Shown here: in pieces, positions 17,564 to 26,258 of the stretch
Numbering within the stretch: position 1 is the stretch's first letter
Layout: each line of letters starts with the position of its first letter
From: Halobium salinum
GTDB lineage: Archaea; Halobacteriota; Halobacteria; Halobacteriales; Haloferacaceae
DNA length: 64,000 nt
Assembly: GCF_026586625.1 (NCBI RefSeq)
Contig: NZ_JAODIW010000010.1
Location: 458,755 to 522,754 of the forward strand
Direction: 5' to 3'
Made by a program: the position numbers and the translations under genes
Notes under the pieces: generated by a model
The model's input: the letters and a program-made list of their open reading frames with translations, nothing else
Database searches by the model: none
Told to the model about the DNA's origin: nothing

Positions 17564-17693
17564 ACCGCGTCAGCGAGTCGGCCGCGCACGAATGCGCGCT
17601 CGTCGTTGCGCTCAGTCCCGGTGGTCGTCTACATCACCGCGTCAGCGAGTGCCGAGCAGACGGGACTGCTCGGCGTCGTTGCGCTCAGTCGTC
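17564..17693 (-). repeat. two tandem hairpin repeats at the MATE stop codon (same family as 43451-43760)
   Basis: Read on the MATE strand, the first unit opens with the gene's last codons and stop (GACGACTGAG) and continues GCGCAACGACG. A hairpin follows (GCCGAGCA/TGCTCGGC, 17651-17658 with 17667-17674), then ACTCGCTGACGCGGTG. The second unit repeats CTGAGCGCAACGACG, a CGCGCA-TTCG-TGCGCG hairpin (17583-17598) and CTCGCTGACGCGGT. Flanks are conserved; stems differ but remain paired. Confidence 0.8.
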
Positions 17694-19175
17694 GTCGGTC
17701 ACCGCCGCACCTTCCGACCCGGACCCTGCCTCCGGCCCGGACGACTCCGAGGGTGCCGCCTCCGACCCGCCGGGGCCGCCCGGGCCGTCGTCGACGACGG
17801 CCTCCTTCCACGTGCCGCGGGTGAACCAGGCGAGCGCCGCCAGCGCGGCGACCACGTCCGCGGCGGCGACGCCGACCCAGATACCGGTCGCGCCCATGTC
17901 GAGGAGGAACGCGAACGCGTAGGTCAGCGGCACCCGCAGACCGGCGAACGTCAGCAGCGAGAACGCCAGCGCGGTACGGGTGTTACCGGCCCCGCGGAAC
18001 GCGCCGAGCACGACGTGTCGGGTCCCCATGAACGCGAACATCACCGTCGAGATGCGGAGGTAACTCCGAGCGTAGCCGAGAGTGGCCTCCGCGGCCGGCG
18101 TGTCCGGGGGGAGAAACACCGTGACGATGGGGTCGGGAAACAGCGCGACCACGACGGCGACGACGACCATCACCCCGACGACGAGTTTCACCGCGAGGTA
18201 CGTCGCGCGCTCGGCGCGGTCCGGCCGGTCGGCGCCGAGGTTCTGGCCGACGACGGTGTCGACGGCCTGGCCCAGCCCGATGGCGGGGAGGAAGACGAGC
18301 GAGATGAGCCGGTTGCCGAGGCCGTAGGCGGCGACGACCGCCGGCGGGAACGACGCGACGAGTACCGTCATCACAACCAGCGCGAGCGACGTGGTCGACT
18401 GCTCGATGGCCGTCGGGACGCCGAGGTCGACGATGTCCTTGACCTGCTCGTAGCGCGGGCGCAGATGCTCCCGCCGGATGTCGGGGCCGACGCCCGTCCC
18501 GAACAGGACGTAGAACCCGAGAACCGTGGCGACGAAGCGCGCGAAGATGGTGGCGTACGCGGCGCCGACTATCTCCAGGCGCGGGAACGGGCCGACACCG
18601 AAGATGAGCAGCGGGTCGAGGACGACGTTCACCGCGACGGACACCATCATGATGCGCATCGGCGTCCGCGTGTTGCCGTACCCGCGCATGAGCGAGACGA
18701 ACACGAAGAACCCGAAGAGCGCGGGCGTCCCGAGCATGAACACCTCCATATAGTCGGTCGCCATCGGGACGAGCACCGCACCCGTCTCCGCGTCGGTCGG
18801 CAGCAGGGAGAGCAAGGGGTCGGTCAGAAAGTACCCGAGGAGCGCGAGCCCTATCGACACCAGGCCCACGAAGGAGATGGTCTGCCCGGCCACGAGGCCT
18901 GCGGCCGTGTCGCCGCCGGCCCCGCGGTGCTGGGCGACGAGGATGGCCCCCGCCGCGGTGAACCCGCCGCCGACCGAGATGAGAAAGAAGATGAGCGGAA
19001 AGGCGAGCGAGATGGCGCCGACCGCGGTCGCGGAGAGCCGACCCAGCCAGAACGTGTCGGCCAGGTTGTAGGCGACCTGCAGCAGCTGGATGACCACCAT
19101 CGGCCACGCCAGCCGGACCATGGGTCCGACCAGGTCACCTTCCGTCAACTCGTTGTCGGCGACGCTCGAAGACAC
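17685..19175 (-). CDS. MATE-family efflux transporter
   Basis: A 496-aa antiporter with twelve hydrophobic spans in two repeated halves (LVRLAWPMVVIQLLQVAYN ... ATAVGAISLAFPLIFFLISV; second half from PTAIEQSTTSLALVVM). Family members expel cationic drugs or toxins against Na+ or H+. The start is GTG at 19175, supported by a TATA-like CTTGAAATA on this strand about 27 bases upstream. The last ~35 residues are an acidic Ser/Pro/Gly tail. The stop codon lies inside the first copy of an unusual tandem hairpin repeat. Confidence 0.92.
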   Translation of the reverse strand: MSSSVADNELTEGDLVGPMVRLAWPMVVIQLLQVAYNLADTFWLGRLSATAVGAISLAFPLIFFLISVGGGFTAAGAILVAQHRGAGGDTAAGLVAGQTISFVGLVSIGLALLGYFLTDPLLSLLPTDAETGAVLVPMATDYMEVFMLGTPALFGFFVFVSLMRGYGNTRTPMRIMMVSVAVNVVLDPLLIFGVGPFPRLEIVGAAYATIFARFVATVLGFYVLFGTGVGPDIRREHLRPRYEQVKDIVDLGVPTAIEQSTTSLALVVMTVLVASFPPAVVAAYGLGNRLISLVFLPAIGLGQAVDTVVGQNLGADRPDRAERATYLAVKLVVGVMVVVAVVVALFPDPIVTVFLPPDTPAAEATLGYARSYLRISTVMFAFMGTRHVVLGAFRGAGNTRTALAFSLLTFAGLRVPLTYAFAFLLDMGATGIWVGVAAADVVAALAALAWFTRGTWKEAVVDDGPGGPGGSEAAPSESSGPEAGSGSEGAAVTDDD

Positions 19176-19197
19176 TCTCGAATCGACGGACTCCCCC

Positions 19198-19206
19198 TAT
19201 TTCAAG
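19198..19206 (-). promoter_or_regulatory. TATA-like box of the MATE gene
   Basis: TATTTCAAG on the + strand reads CTTGAAATA on the gene strand, centred 27 bases before the GTG. This supports the GTG as the real start. Confidence 0.55.
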
Positions 19207-19276
19207 GCTCCCGACCCGTGTTATCGGGGTGCGTGGGGCCGGCGCGGATTGGGTCGGAGGCCGACCGCCAACGGTC

Positions 19277-19402
19277 CTACCTCGCGTCCTCCGGTACGGT
19301 CACGTACTCGCCACAGCCCGGACAGGCCACCTTCGGGCCGTCGGGGTCGTTCAGCGTGAAGGACTCCCCGCAGGTGTCACAGGTGAGTTCGGCGTCCGTC
19401 AT
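19277..19402 (-). CDS. 41-aa zinc-ribbon protein
   Basis: A tiny protein made of one zinc ribbon: C8-x2-C11 and C27-x2-C30 (CDTCGESF ... VACPGCGEYV). Micro-proteins of this kind are common in haloarchaea, and several affect growth or biofilm formation, but this one cannot be assigned. The ATG at 19402 follows in frame after an unlikely Arg/Gly-rich extension. It is divergent from mtnP. Confidence 0.72.
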   Translation of the reverse strand: MTDAELTCDTCGESFTLNDPDGPKVACPGCGEYVTVPEDAR

Positions 19403-19483
19403 CGACGGAGGGGTTCGGGGCTCGTGCGGGTAACGCTGTGGGCCGTCCCCCGCTGTTGCGCGTCCACCGCCCCGCCTCGAACG

Positions 19484-19504
19484 ACCACCCTTTACGTGGG
19501 TGGT
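19484..19504 (+). promoter_or_regulatory. mtnP promoter inside a 7+7 dyad
   Basis: ACCACCC (19484-19490) and GGGTGGT (19498-19504) are exact inverted repeats flanking TTTACGT, which is the TATA-like element 27 bases before the mtnP ATG. A dyad centred on the TATA box suggests an operator; no binding protein can be named. Confidence 0.5.
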
Positions 19505-19520
19505 CCGCGCACACCCCACC

Positions 19521-20384
19521 ATGACAGTCGGCTTCATCGGCGGGAGCGGCATCTACGAGGCGCTCCCCCTGAACGACACGCGCGAGGAGACCGTCGAGAC
19601 CCCCTACGGCGAGCCGTCGGCGCCGGTCACCGTCGGCGAGTTCGGCGACACCGGCGTCAAGGTCGCCTTCCTCCCCCGTCACGGGCCGAAACACGAGAAG
19701 TCGCCGACGCACCTCCCCTACCGCGCGAACATCTACGCGCTGAAAGAACTCGGCGTCGAGCGCATCCTCGCCTCGAACGCGGTCGGGAGTCTCCGCGAGG
19801 ACCTCCCGCCGCAGACGCTCGTCGTCCCGGACGGGATATTCGACCGGACCAAGCATCGACAGTCGACGTTCTTCGGCGACGGCGTCGTCGTCCACATGCC
19901 CATCACGGAGCCGTACTGCCCGCACATGGTCGAGCACCTCCACGAGTCGGCCGGGGAGGCCACCGACGCCGAGACCGAGAAGGGCGGCACCTACGTCTGC
20001 ATCGAGGGGCCGCAGTACTCGACGCGCGCCGAAAGCGAGTTCTATCGCGCGCAGGGGTGGGACGTGGTCGGCATGACCGCGGTTCCGGAGGCCAAACTCG
20101 CCCGCGAGGCGGAGATGTGCTACGCCACCGTCGCCGGCGTCACCGACTACGACGTGTGGAAGGAGGACAGTGAAGTGACCCTCGCCGAAGTGCTCGAGAA
20201 CGCCGCCGAGAACGAGACCGCCATCAAGGAGACCGTCGAGCACGCGATTCGGACCCTCCCGGACGAACGCGACTGCGACTGCGGGCACGCTCTCGAAGGA
20301 ACGGTCAACACCCCCGCCGAAGCCATCGACGCCGAGGTCCGCGAGCGCGTCGACCCGCTCGTCGGTCAGTACCTCGACGGCTGA
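19521..20384 (+). CDS. mtnP: S-methyl-5'-thioadenosine phosphorylase family protein
   Basis: A 287-aa purine nucleoside phosphorylase of the MTAP group. It cleaves methylthioadenosine, the by-product of polyamine and related synthesis, into adenine and methylthioribose-1-phosphate. Seen: phosphate loop GFIGGSGIYEALPL at the start, RHGPKHEKSPTHLPYRANIY, CIEGPQYSTRAESEFYR and GMTAVPEAKLAREAEMCYA. Archaeal members can also accept 6-oxopurine nucleosides, so exact specificity is open. The C-terminus carries a CDCGHAL segment. The ATG at 19521 fits the conserved N-terminus; the frame is open a little further upstream. Confidence 0.9.
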   Translation: MTVGFIGGSGIYEALPLNDTREETVETPYGEPSAPVTVGEFGDTGVKVAFLPRHGPKHEKSPTHLPYRANIYALKELGVERILASNAVGSLREDLPPQTLVVPDGIFDRTKHRQSTFFGDGVVVHMPITEPYCPHMVEHLHESAGEATDAETEKGGTYVCIEGPQYSTRAESEFYRAQGWDVVGMTAVPEAKLAREAEMCYATVAGVTDYDVWKEDSEVTLAEVLENAAENETAIKETVEHAIRTLPDERDCDCGHALEGTVNTPAEAIDAEVRERVDPLVGQYLDG

Positions 20385-20405
20385 CCGGTCGCCGACCGTC
20401 GGGAC

Positions 20406-20424
20406 TCGGCTCCGGAAAAGCCGA
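20406..20424 (+). terminator. short hairpin after mtnP
   Basis: TCGGCT (20406-20411) pairs with AGCCGA (20419-20424) around CCGGAAA, 21 bases after the stop codon. A plausible weak 3' end structure. Confidence 0.35.
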
Positions 20425-20507
20425 ACCGTCACCTTCCGAGCGCTCGAAACCTGGTCGATGTGTCCGGCCGGAACTATCCGCTAGTTGAACTGTGCGATTC
20501 CGAAACA

Positions 20508-20515
20508 TTATATAC
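20508..20515 (+). promoter_or_regulatory. TATA box of the 273-aa gene
   Basis: TTATATAC, preceded by CGAAACA as a BRE-like element, is centred 26 bases before the ATG at 20538. It predicts a leaderless mRNA and fixes the start. Confidence 0.7.
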
Positions 20516-20537
20516 GTCTACGGAGAACACTCCCCCG

Positions 20538-21359
20538 ATGGAAGGAGACGTTCGGACGCTGGAGCGCCGCCTCCACGCCCTGAAGCGCAGGGGCGCCAAC
20601 GTGCTCCTCGTCGGTGTGCCGGAGGTCGACGCGGCCTGCGGCCGACTCTTGGGGAGCGACGACGAGGACCGTCGCCGCCTGTTCGTCCTCGGAGACGGAG
20701 CGACGACGACGCCCGCATCGCGCGCCGACCAGTGGGGCCGCGACCCGATGTCCGTCGGCGTCGTCGAGGTCCCCTCCGAGGGGACGCGCTCGGCGGCCGC
20801 GAGCCGACCAATCGGCGACGGCGGCCCCGCACCCGACGGACCCGACGAGGGGGTCGACGACGCGCCCGACCGGAGCGACGCCGCCGGCTCCGACGCCGCT
20901 CCCGACGCTCCTCGCGGGCCGGTCGAGCCGGTCGGGCCCGCCACCGGACCGGCGAACGCGTCGGTCCCTTGGGCCCGCGAGAGCGAGACGCCGTGGTACA
21001 GTCGGACCGAACCGGGCGACCTCACGGCCGCCGCCCGCCACGTCCACGTCCACCTCTCGCGCTTCGAGGTGGCGGACCCCGAGCCGAGCGAGGTCAGAGT
21101 CTGTCTCGACCCGCTCGACGGACTCGCGGCCGGAGCCGACCCCGCGGCGGTCCGTCGATTTCTGCAGGTCGTCACCGACCGCGTACGGATGTCCCGCGGG
21201 ATGGCCCACTACCACCTCCCCGCGGCCGCCGACGGCTTCCGCGAGGACGTCACATCGCTGTTCGACGCCACGGTCGAGACGCAGTCGATCGACGGCGACC
21301 CCTACCAGCGGTGGACGCTCCACTCGGAGGAGCTGAAGACCGACTGGCTCCCGCTGTAG
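20538..21359 (+). CDS. haloarchaeal protein with degenerate P-loop-like segment (paralogue at 47.4 kb)
   Basis: A 273-aa protein. The N-terminus (LKRRGANVLLVGVPEVDAAC) resembles the first strand and loop of RecA/KaiC-type NTPases but lacks the Walker-A Gly-Lys-Thr/Ser. A Pro/Asp/Gly-rich linker (~80-155) separates it from a conserved C-terminal part (SEVRVCLDPLDGLAAGADPAAVRRFLQVV; MAHYHLPA). The 267-aa protein at 47448-48251 has the same architecture and matching segments (ELRLCVDSLDALFAGHTP; MAHCHLSA). This looks like one of the short members of a large haloarchaeal family of inactive NTPase-like proteins. Function unknown. Confidence 0.72.
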   Translation: MEGDVRTLERRLHALKRRGANVLLVGVPEVDAACGRLLGSDDEDRRRLFVLGDGATTTPASRADQWGRDPMSVGVVEVPSEGTRSAAASRPIGDGGPAPDGPDEGVDDAPDRSDAAGSDAAPDAPRGPVEPVGPATGPANASVPWARESETPWYSRTEPGDLTAAARHVHVHLSRFEVADPEPSEVRVCLDPLDGLAAGADPAAVRRFLQVVTDRVRMSRGMAHYHLPAAADGFREDVTSLFDATVETQSIDGDPYQRWTLHSEELKTDWLPL

Positions 21360-21480
21360 ACCGCCACGCCCGACCGACGGCCGTCTCCAGGTAGCTCTAT
21401 TCCTGACCCACGACCGTCTCCGGGACGGCGAAACCCGAACCGAAGAGCTCCGGCACCGTCACGCCGGCTCGACCCCGGCG

Positions 21481-22593
21481 TCAGTCGGCGACCGCTTCCT
21501 CGCCGGCCGTCGGCGCCGAGGGGTTCCGAATCCAGAGGTCGCCGAACACCTCGTCCTGCCTGAGTTCGACGTAGCCGCGGTGGGCGAGAAAGAGCAACGC
21601 GAGAAACGTCTGGAAGGTGTGGCCGCCGGCGTCGCGAACCTCGGCGAACAGTACCTCCTCGCGGCCGGCGTCGTACTGCTCGTTCAGGACGCGGTTCACC
21701 TCCTCGATGGTCGTCTCGATGTGCTCGTCGTGGGTCGTCCCCGTCACGTCCGCCTCGGAGGGCTCCTCGTCCCGTCGCAGGTCGTCCGCCGAGTGGTAGT
21801 CCAGCGTCTGCGTGCCGCGGCTGTAGCCGCGGGGGGAGCCGCTCGTGTCGTACTCGCGGGACTCCTTCCACCACGTGTCGCGCTCCGCGTCGCGGAGTTC
21901 GCGGACGAGTTCGTCCAGCGTCTCCGGCGAGCCGCGGGCGCGCTTGCGTTCGAGTCGGCGGTCCATCTCGGCCTCGAGGGCGTCGACGGGGTCGAACCCC
22001 GAGGGACCGTCGTCCGGCGGCGCCTCGCCACCCTCCATCGCCATCTCCCACGGCTCCATCTCGGCTTCTTCGGGCTCCTCCGGCGCGAGCAGTTCGTCGC
22101 TCTTCATCCGGAGCAGGACGCTCGCGTAGAACAGCGCCCGCCCCGACGTTCTGAGGTCCGTCGCGTCGAGCCGTTCGAGGAAGGCGTCGGTGACGGCGAC
22201 GATGTCGATGTCCCACGGTTCGATGCGGCCCTCCTTCGCCAGCCCGACGAGCAGCTCGACGGGTTCGACCTCGTCGTCGCCGGCGTCCTCGGGCACGTCC
22301 TCCGGCATGCCGGCGAGGTCCAGCCCGGCGGCTTCGGCCTCGCTGAACGCTTCGGGACCGGCGTCACCGGCCGTATTGGGGCGGGCGTCGTCGTTCGCCC
22401 CGGAGTCGCTCGTCTCGGTCTTCGTCACGGCGTCTCCCCCGCCGTCGCCGCCGGAGGGGAATGCCGCCCCCTCGTCCGACTCGGCGTCCCCGGCTCCGTC
22501 CCCCTCGCGGTCGCTGACGAGGTTCAGCGAGGGTTCCCACTCGTCGTCGGCGTCGGCGTTCTCACCGACACCCTCGTCACCGTCCTCAGTCAT
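21481..22593 (-). CDS. scpA: segregation and condensation protein A (kleisin)
   Basis: A 370-aa kleisin that bridges the SMC heads in the archaeal condensin. After ~110 acidic, low-complexity residues comes the ScpA N-domain (PVELLVGLAKEGRIEPWDID, FLERLDATDLRTSGRALFY, then LLRMKSDELLAP), an acidic linker, and a C-terminal winged helix (VLFAEVRDAGGHTFQTFLAL). The ATG overlaps the end of smc by eight bases, so the pair is translationally coupled. The 110-residue acidic extension is longer than in bacterial ScpA. No scpB is visible. Confidence 0.9.
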   Translation of the reverse strand: MTEDGDEGVGENADADDEWEPSLNLVSDREGDGAGDAESDEGAAFPSGGDGGGDAVTKTETSDSGANDDARPNTAGDAGPEAFSEAEAAGLDLAGMPEDVPEDAGDDEVEPVELLVGLAKEGRIEPWDIDIVAVTDAFLERLDATDLRTSGRALFYASVLLRMKSDELLAPEEPEEAEMEPWEMAMEGGEAPPDDGPSGFDPVDALEAEMDRRLERKRARGSPETLDELVRELRDAERDTWWKESREYDTSGSPRGYSRGTQTLDYHSADDLRRDEEPSEADVTGTTHDEHIETTIEEVNRVLNEQYDAGREEVLFAEVRDAGGHTFQTFLALLFLAHRGYVELRQDEVFGDLWIRNPSAPTAGEEAVAD

Positions 22594-25500
22594 CCGCGCT
22601 CACCTCGGGCTCCTCCGCGCCCTCCGGGTCGTCGCCCAGACGAATCCCGGTCACGGCGGAGACGTTGTCGCCCTGCATCGTCACGCCGATGGCGCGCTCG
22701 GAGCGCTCGAGTAGCGCCGAGCGGTGGGAGACGACGACGAACTGCGCCCGCCCGGCGAGGTCGTCGACCATCTCGCCGACGCGCTCCGCGTTCGCGGCGT
22801 CGAGGAAGGCGTCCACCTCGTCCAGCGCGTAGAACGGCGCCGGGTTGTGCCGCTGGATGGCGAACACGAACGCCAGCGCGGTGAGGGACTTCTCCCCGCC
22901 GCTCATCGCGTCGAGGCGCTGGACCGGCTTGTCGCCGGGCTGGGCCTTCATCGTCAGCCCGCCCTCGAAGGGGTCGTCCTCGTCTTCGAGGACGAGTTCA
23001 CCCGACCCGTTCGACAGGCGCTCGAAGATGTCGACGAAGTGGTCGTTGATGGCTTCGTAGGAGTCCATGAACGTCCGCTTCTTCTGGGACTCGTACTGGT
23101 CGATGCGCTCCGTGATGCCGTCGCGCTCTTCGACCAGTACGTCGCGGCGCTCCTGCAGGTCCGCGAGGTCCGCGCTCACGTCGTCGTACTCGTCGATGGC
23201 GAGCATGTTGACCGGCTCGAGCGCCTCCATCTCCTCGGTGAGTCGCTCGACCGTGCGCTCGACTTCGTCGTGGGAGGGGACGTCCTCGGGGTCGTAGTCG
23301 CCGACCTCGGCCTCGAGTTCGTCTATCTCCCACTCCAGGCGCTCGACGGAGTTTCGCAGCCCGGAGAGGGCGTTCTCCACGCGCGAGACGGCGTCCTTCT
23401 TCTCGTCGCGCTCCTCCTTGGCCTCGCGCAGGCGACCCTGGAGTTCCTCGCGCTCGGCCTTGAGGTCCTCGAGTTCTTCTTCGAGTTCGGCGACGGCCGC
23501 GTGTTTCTCCTCGAGGGTCGCCTCCTTCTCCTCGATGCGCGCCTCGAACTCGGCGATGTCCTCCTCGGCCTCCGCCTTGCGGTTCTGGGCGGTCTCGACC
23601 GTGTCGTGGAGGTCGTCGACGTTGTCCTCGGCGTACTGCTTCTCCAGTTGGAGCTCGTTGAGCCGGCCGTCGAGCTCGTCCATCCGGTCCTCCAGTTCGT
23701 CGATGTCGCCGCGAATCTCGTCGGCTTCGCTGGTGAGTTCGGGAATCTTCGAGTCCGCGAGTTCCCCCTCGAGGTCGTCGATGTCGGCCTCCACGTCGAC
23801 TATCTTGGACTCCTTCTCGGCGATGGCCTCGTCGAGCCCCGTCATCTCCGCGTCGACGGACTCCCGTTCGTTCTGGAGCTCCTCGATGCGCGCTTCGAGC
23901 TCCGCGATTTCGTCCTCCGCCTCGTCACGCTTCTCCTGGGCGCGCTCGATGTCGGTCTCGATGCCGCGCACCTTCTCGGTCGCGTCGGACTGCCGGTCGC
24001 GCACGTCGTCTATCTTCGACTCCACCTCGTCGACCTGTGACTGGAGGGTCTGGCGGCGGTCCTCCAGTTCCGAGAGCTCCTCGGCGATTCGCTCCAGCCG
24101 ACCCTTCCCGGACTTCGAGAAGGAGTACCGGGAGCCGCCGCCGGAGCCGCCGGTCATGGCGCCGGACTTCTCGACGAGGTCGCCGTCGAGGGTGACCATC
24201 CGGTAGCTCCCCATCAGGCTCCGCGCCGTCTCCATGTCCTCGACCACCAGTGTCGAGCCGAGCACGTACGAGAAGATGGACTCGTACTGCGCATCGTAGT
24301 CGACGAGGTTGCGCGCGAAGTCGACGACGCCGGGCTTGTTCGGCTTCCGGGGGAGGCTCCGGTCGTCCATCTTCGTGATGGGGAGGAACGTCGCTCGACC
24401 GGCGTTGCGTGACTTGAGGTAGTCGATACACCGGGAGCCGACGCTGTCGTCGTCGACGACGACGTTCGCCAGCCGACCGCCCGCGGCGGTCTCACACGCC
24501 TCGGCGTACTCGGGGACGACCCCGCCGAGTTGCCCGACGGCGCCGTGAACGCCGTCGAGCCCGCCGTTCAGGACCGTCGTCACCGCACGCGGCCACGAGT
24601 TGTCGCCGCGCTTGCCCGCCGCCGATTCGAGTTCGGCGTACTGGGACTGTTTCCGGCGAATCTGCTCGTCGACCTCCTTCAGTTCGGACTTGTACTCCCG
24701 GCGCTCGTCGCGCAGGTCGTTGATGGCCGATTGGACCTTCGACTTGTTCTTCTCGGCCTTGTCGAGTTCGCTGTGGAGGTCCGAGACGCGCTTCTCCAGT
24801 TCGGGGATGCGCTCTTTCGCCTCGGCGATGGCGTCGCGCGTCTCGCTGATCTCGTTCGACCGGCGGCGGGCGTCGTCGAGCAGGCGGTCCTTCTCGCGCT
24901 GGAGGTCGTTCTTCTCGGTCTTGAGCGCCTCCAGTTCTTCTTTCTTCTCGGCGAGGTCGGCTTTCAGCTCGTCGAACTCGGTGTCGACGCTGTCGATTTC
25001 GGCCTCGACCTCCTTCAGGTCGGTCTCCTTCGAGGCGATGTCGCTCTTGACCGAGGCCTTCTCGACCTTCACCGAGCGAATCTCGCCTTCGTACTCCTCG
25101 ATCTGCTCGTCCTTGCGGTCGATCTCGACGAACGCCTGTCGGCGCTCGTTCTCGGCGTCGTCGATGCGCTCGCGGGCGGTCTCGATTTTCCCTTCGAGCC
25201 GGGAGACGTCGCCCTTGACGGACTCTATCTCGCTCTTGATTCTGAGCTGTTCGTCCTCGCCCTTGCGCTCGATGTCGCGGTTGAGCGCCTCGAGTTCGTC
25301 GTCGAGGCGGGTGACGCGACCCTGCTTCTCGTCGAGTTCGGACTGCAGTTCTTCGAGGTCTGCCTCCCGGGACGCGACCTTCTCCCGGGTGCGTTCGAGG
25401 TCCTCGCGCTTGTCCTCGAGTTCGGCGGCCTTGAGGTACCCCTCGTACTCCTCTCGCTCCTCGCGGAGGGACTTGTACTCGAGTGCCGTCTCGCGCTCGT

Positions 25501-26179
25501 CCTCGAGTTGGCCGAGGCGCTCCTCTTTCTCCTCGATGCGGAGGTCGGCCTCGTCGATGCGCTCTTCGACCGTCTCCAACTCTTCGAAGGCGGCCTCCTT
25601 CTTCGCGTCGAACTCGGCGACGCCGGCGATTTCGTCGATGATACCCCGGCGCTCGTAGGGGGTCATCTGGATGATTTCGGTCACGTCGCCCTGCATGACG
25701 ACGTTGTACCCCTCCGGCGTCACCCCGGCCTGTGCGAGCAGGTCCTGGATGTCGGAGAGGTTCACCGAACGTTCGTTGAGGTAGTAGTAGGAGTAGTAGT
25801 TGTCCTCGGTTTCCTTCACCCGGCGCGTGATGGTGATTTCGTCCACGTCGCCGACGTTCTCGGTGCCGGCGGCGTTGACCACCTGCGTCCGGTCCAAGGT
25901 GGCGTCGGCGTTGTCGAGGACGACCGTCACCTCGGCCTCGCGGGTGTCGGGCGCGGACGCGCCGTCCTCGTGGCCGGGGTTGTAGATGAGGTCGGTCAGT
26001 TTCTCCGCGCGGATGCCCCGGGTGCGGGCGAGGCCGAGTGCGAACAGCACGCCGTCGATGATGTTGCTCTTCCCCGACCCGTTGGGCCCGGTGACGACCG
26101 TGAAATCCTCGTAGAACGGGATTCGGGTCTTTCGCCCGAAGCTCTTGAAGTTGTCGAGAACTAGCTCTTTGATGTGCAT
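22586..26179 (-). CDS. smc: chromosome segregation SMC ATPase
   Basis: A 1197-aa SMC protein, normal length. The N-head carries Walker A GPNGSGKSN (31-39). The coiled coils run about 170-510 and 650-1010. The hinge lies at about 530-640 (LDGVHGAVGQLGGVVPEYAE; ANVVVDDDSVGSRCIDYL). The C-head has signature LDAMSGGEKSLTALAF and Walker B FYALDEVDAFLD. It works with ScpA, encoded immediately downstream with an eight-base overlap, to compact and segregate the chromosome. The start is the ATG at 26179 (MHIKELVLDNFKSFG). The leader between this start and the upstream coiled-coil gene is made of three consecutive hairpins. Confidence 0.97.
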   Translation of the reverse strand: MHIKELVLDNFKSFGRKTRIPFYEDFTVVTGPNGSGKSNIIDGVLFALGLARTRGIRAEKLTDLIYNPGHEDGASAPDTREAEVTVVLDNADATLDRTQVVNAAGTENVGDVDEITITRRVKETEDNYYSYYYLNERSVNLSDIQDLLAQAGVTPEGYNVVMQGDVTEIIQMTPYERRGIIDEIAGVAEFDAKKEAAFEELETVEERIDEADLRIEEKEERLGQLEDERETALEYKSLREEREEYEGYLKAAELEDKREDLERTREKVASREADLEELQSELDEKQGRVTRLDDELEALNRDIERKGEDEQLRIKSEIESVKGDVSRLEGKIETARERIDDAENERRQAFVEIDRKDEQIEEYEGEIRSVKVEKASVKSDIASKETDLKEVEAEIDSVDTEFDELKADLAEKKEELEALKTEKNDLQREKDRLLDDARRRSNEISETRDAIAEAKERIPELEKRVSDLHSELDKAEKNKSKVQSAINDLRDERREYKSELKEVDEQIRRKQSQYAELESAAGKRGDNSWPRAVTTVLNGGLDGVHGAVGQLGGVVPEYAEACETAAGGRLANVVVDDDSVGSRCIDYLKSRNAGRATFLPITKMDDRSLPRKPNKPGVVDFARNLVDYDAQYESIFSYVLGSTLVVEDMETARSLMGSYRMVTLDGDLVEKSGAMTGGSGGGSRYSFSKSGKGRLERIAEELSELEDRRQTLQSQVDEVESKIDDVRDRQSDATEKVRGIETDIERAQEKRDEAEDEIAELEARIEELQNERESVDAEMTGLDEAIAEKESKIVDVEADIDDLEGELADSKIPELTSEADEIRGDIDELEDRMDELDGRLNELQLEKQYAEDNVDDLHDTVETAQNRKAEAEEDIAEFEARIEEKEATLEEKHAAVAELEEELEDLKAEREELQGRLREAKEERDEKKDAVSRVENALSGLRNSVERLEWEIDELEAEVGDYDPEDVPSHDEVERTVERLTEEMEALEPVNMLAIDEYDDVSADLADLQERRDVLVEERDGITERIDQYESQKKRTFMDSYEAINDHFVDIFERLSNGSGELVLEDEDDPFEGGLTMKAQPGDKPVQRLDAMSGGEKSLTALAFVFAIQRHNPAPFYALDEVDAFLDAANAERVGEMVDDLAGRAQFVVVSHRSALLERSERAIGVTMQGDNVSAVTGIRLGDDPEGAEEPEVSADD

Positions 26180-26193
26180 TGGTTGTCTCAGTC

Positions 26194-26258
26194 GGCCTCC
26201 TGCCGGAGGCCTCGATGAACGCAGTTCATCTGTGCTCGCGGTGAGAGGAGTCGCGAGC
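26194..26258 (-). promoter_or_regulatory. three consecutive perfect stem-loops in front of smc
   Basis: Three perfect 7-bp inverted repeats stand side by side. 26194-26200 pairs with 26205-26211 (TGCC loop); 26214-26220 with 26224-26230 (GCA loop); 26234-26240 with 26252-26258 (11-base loop). Together they fill the gap from the stop codon of the upstream gene to 14 bases before the smc ATG. They may act as a terminator, attenuator or mRNA-processing element that sets smc expression. Confidence 0.6.
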
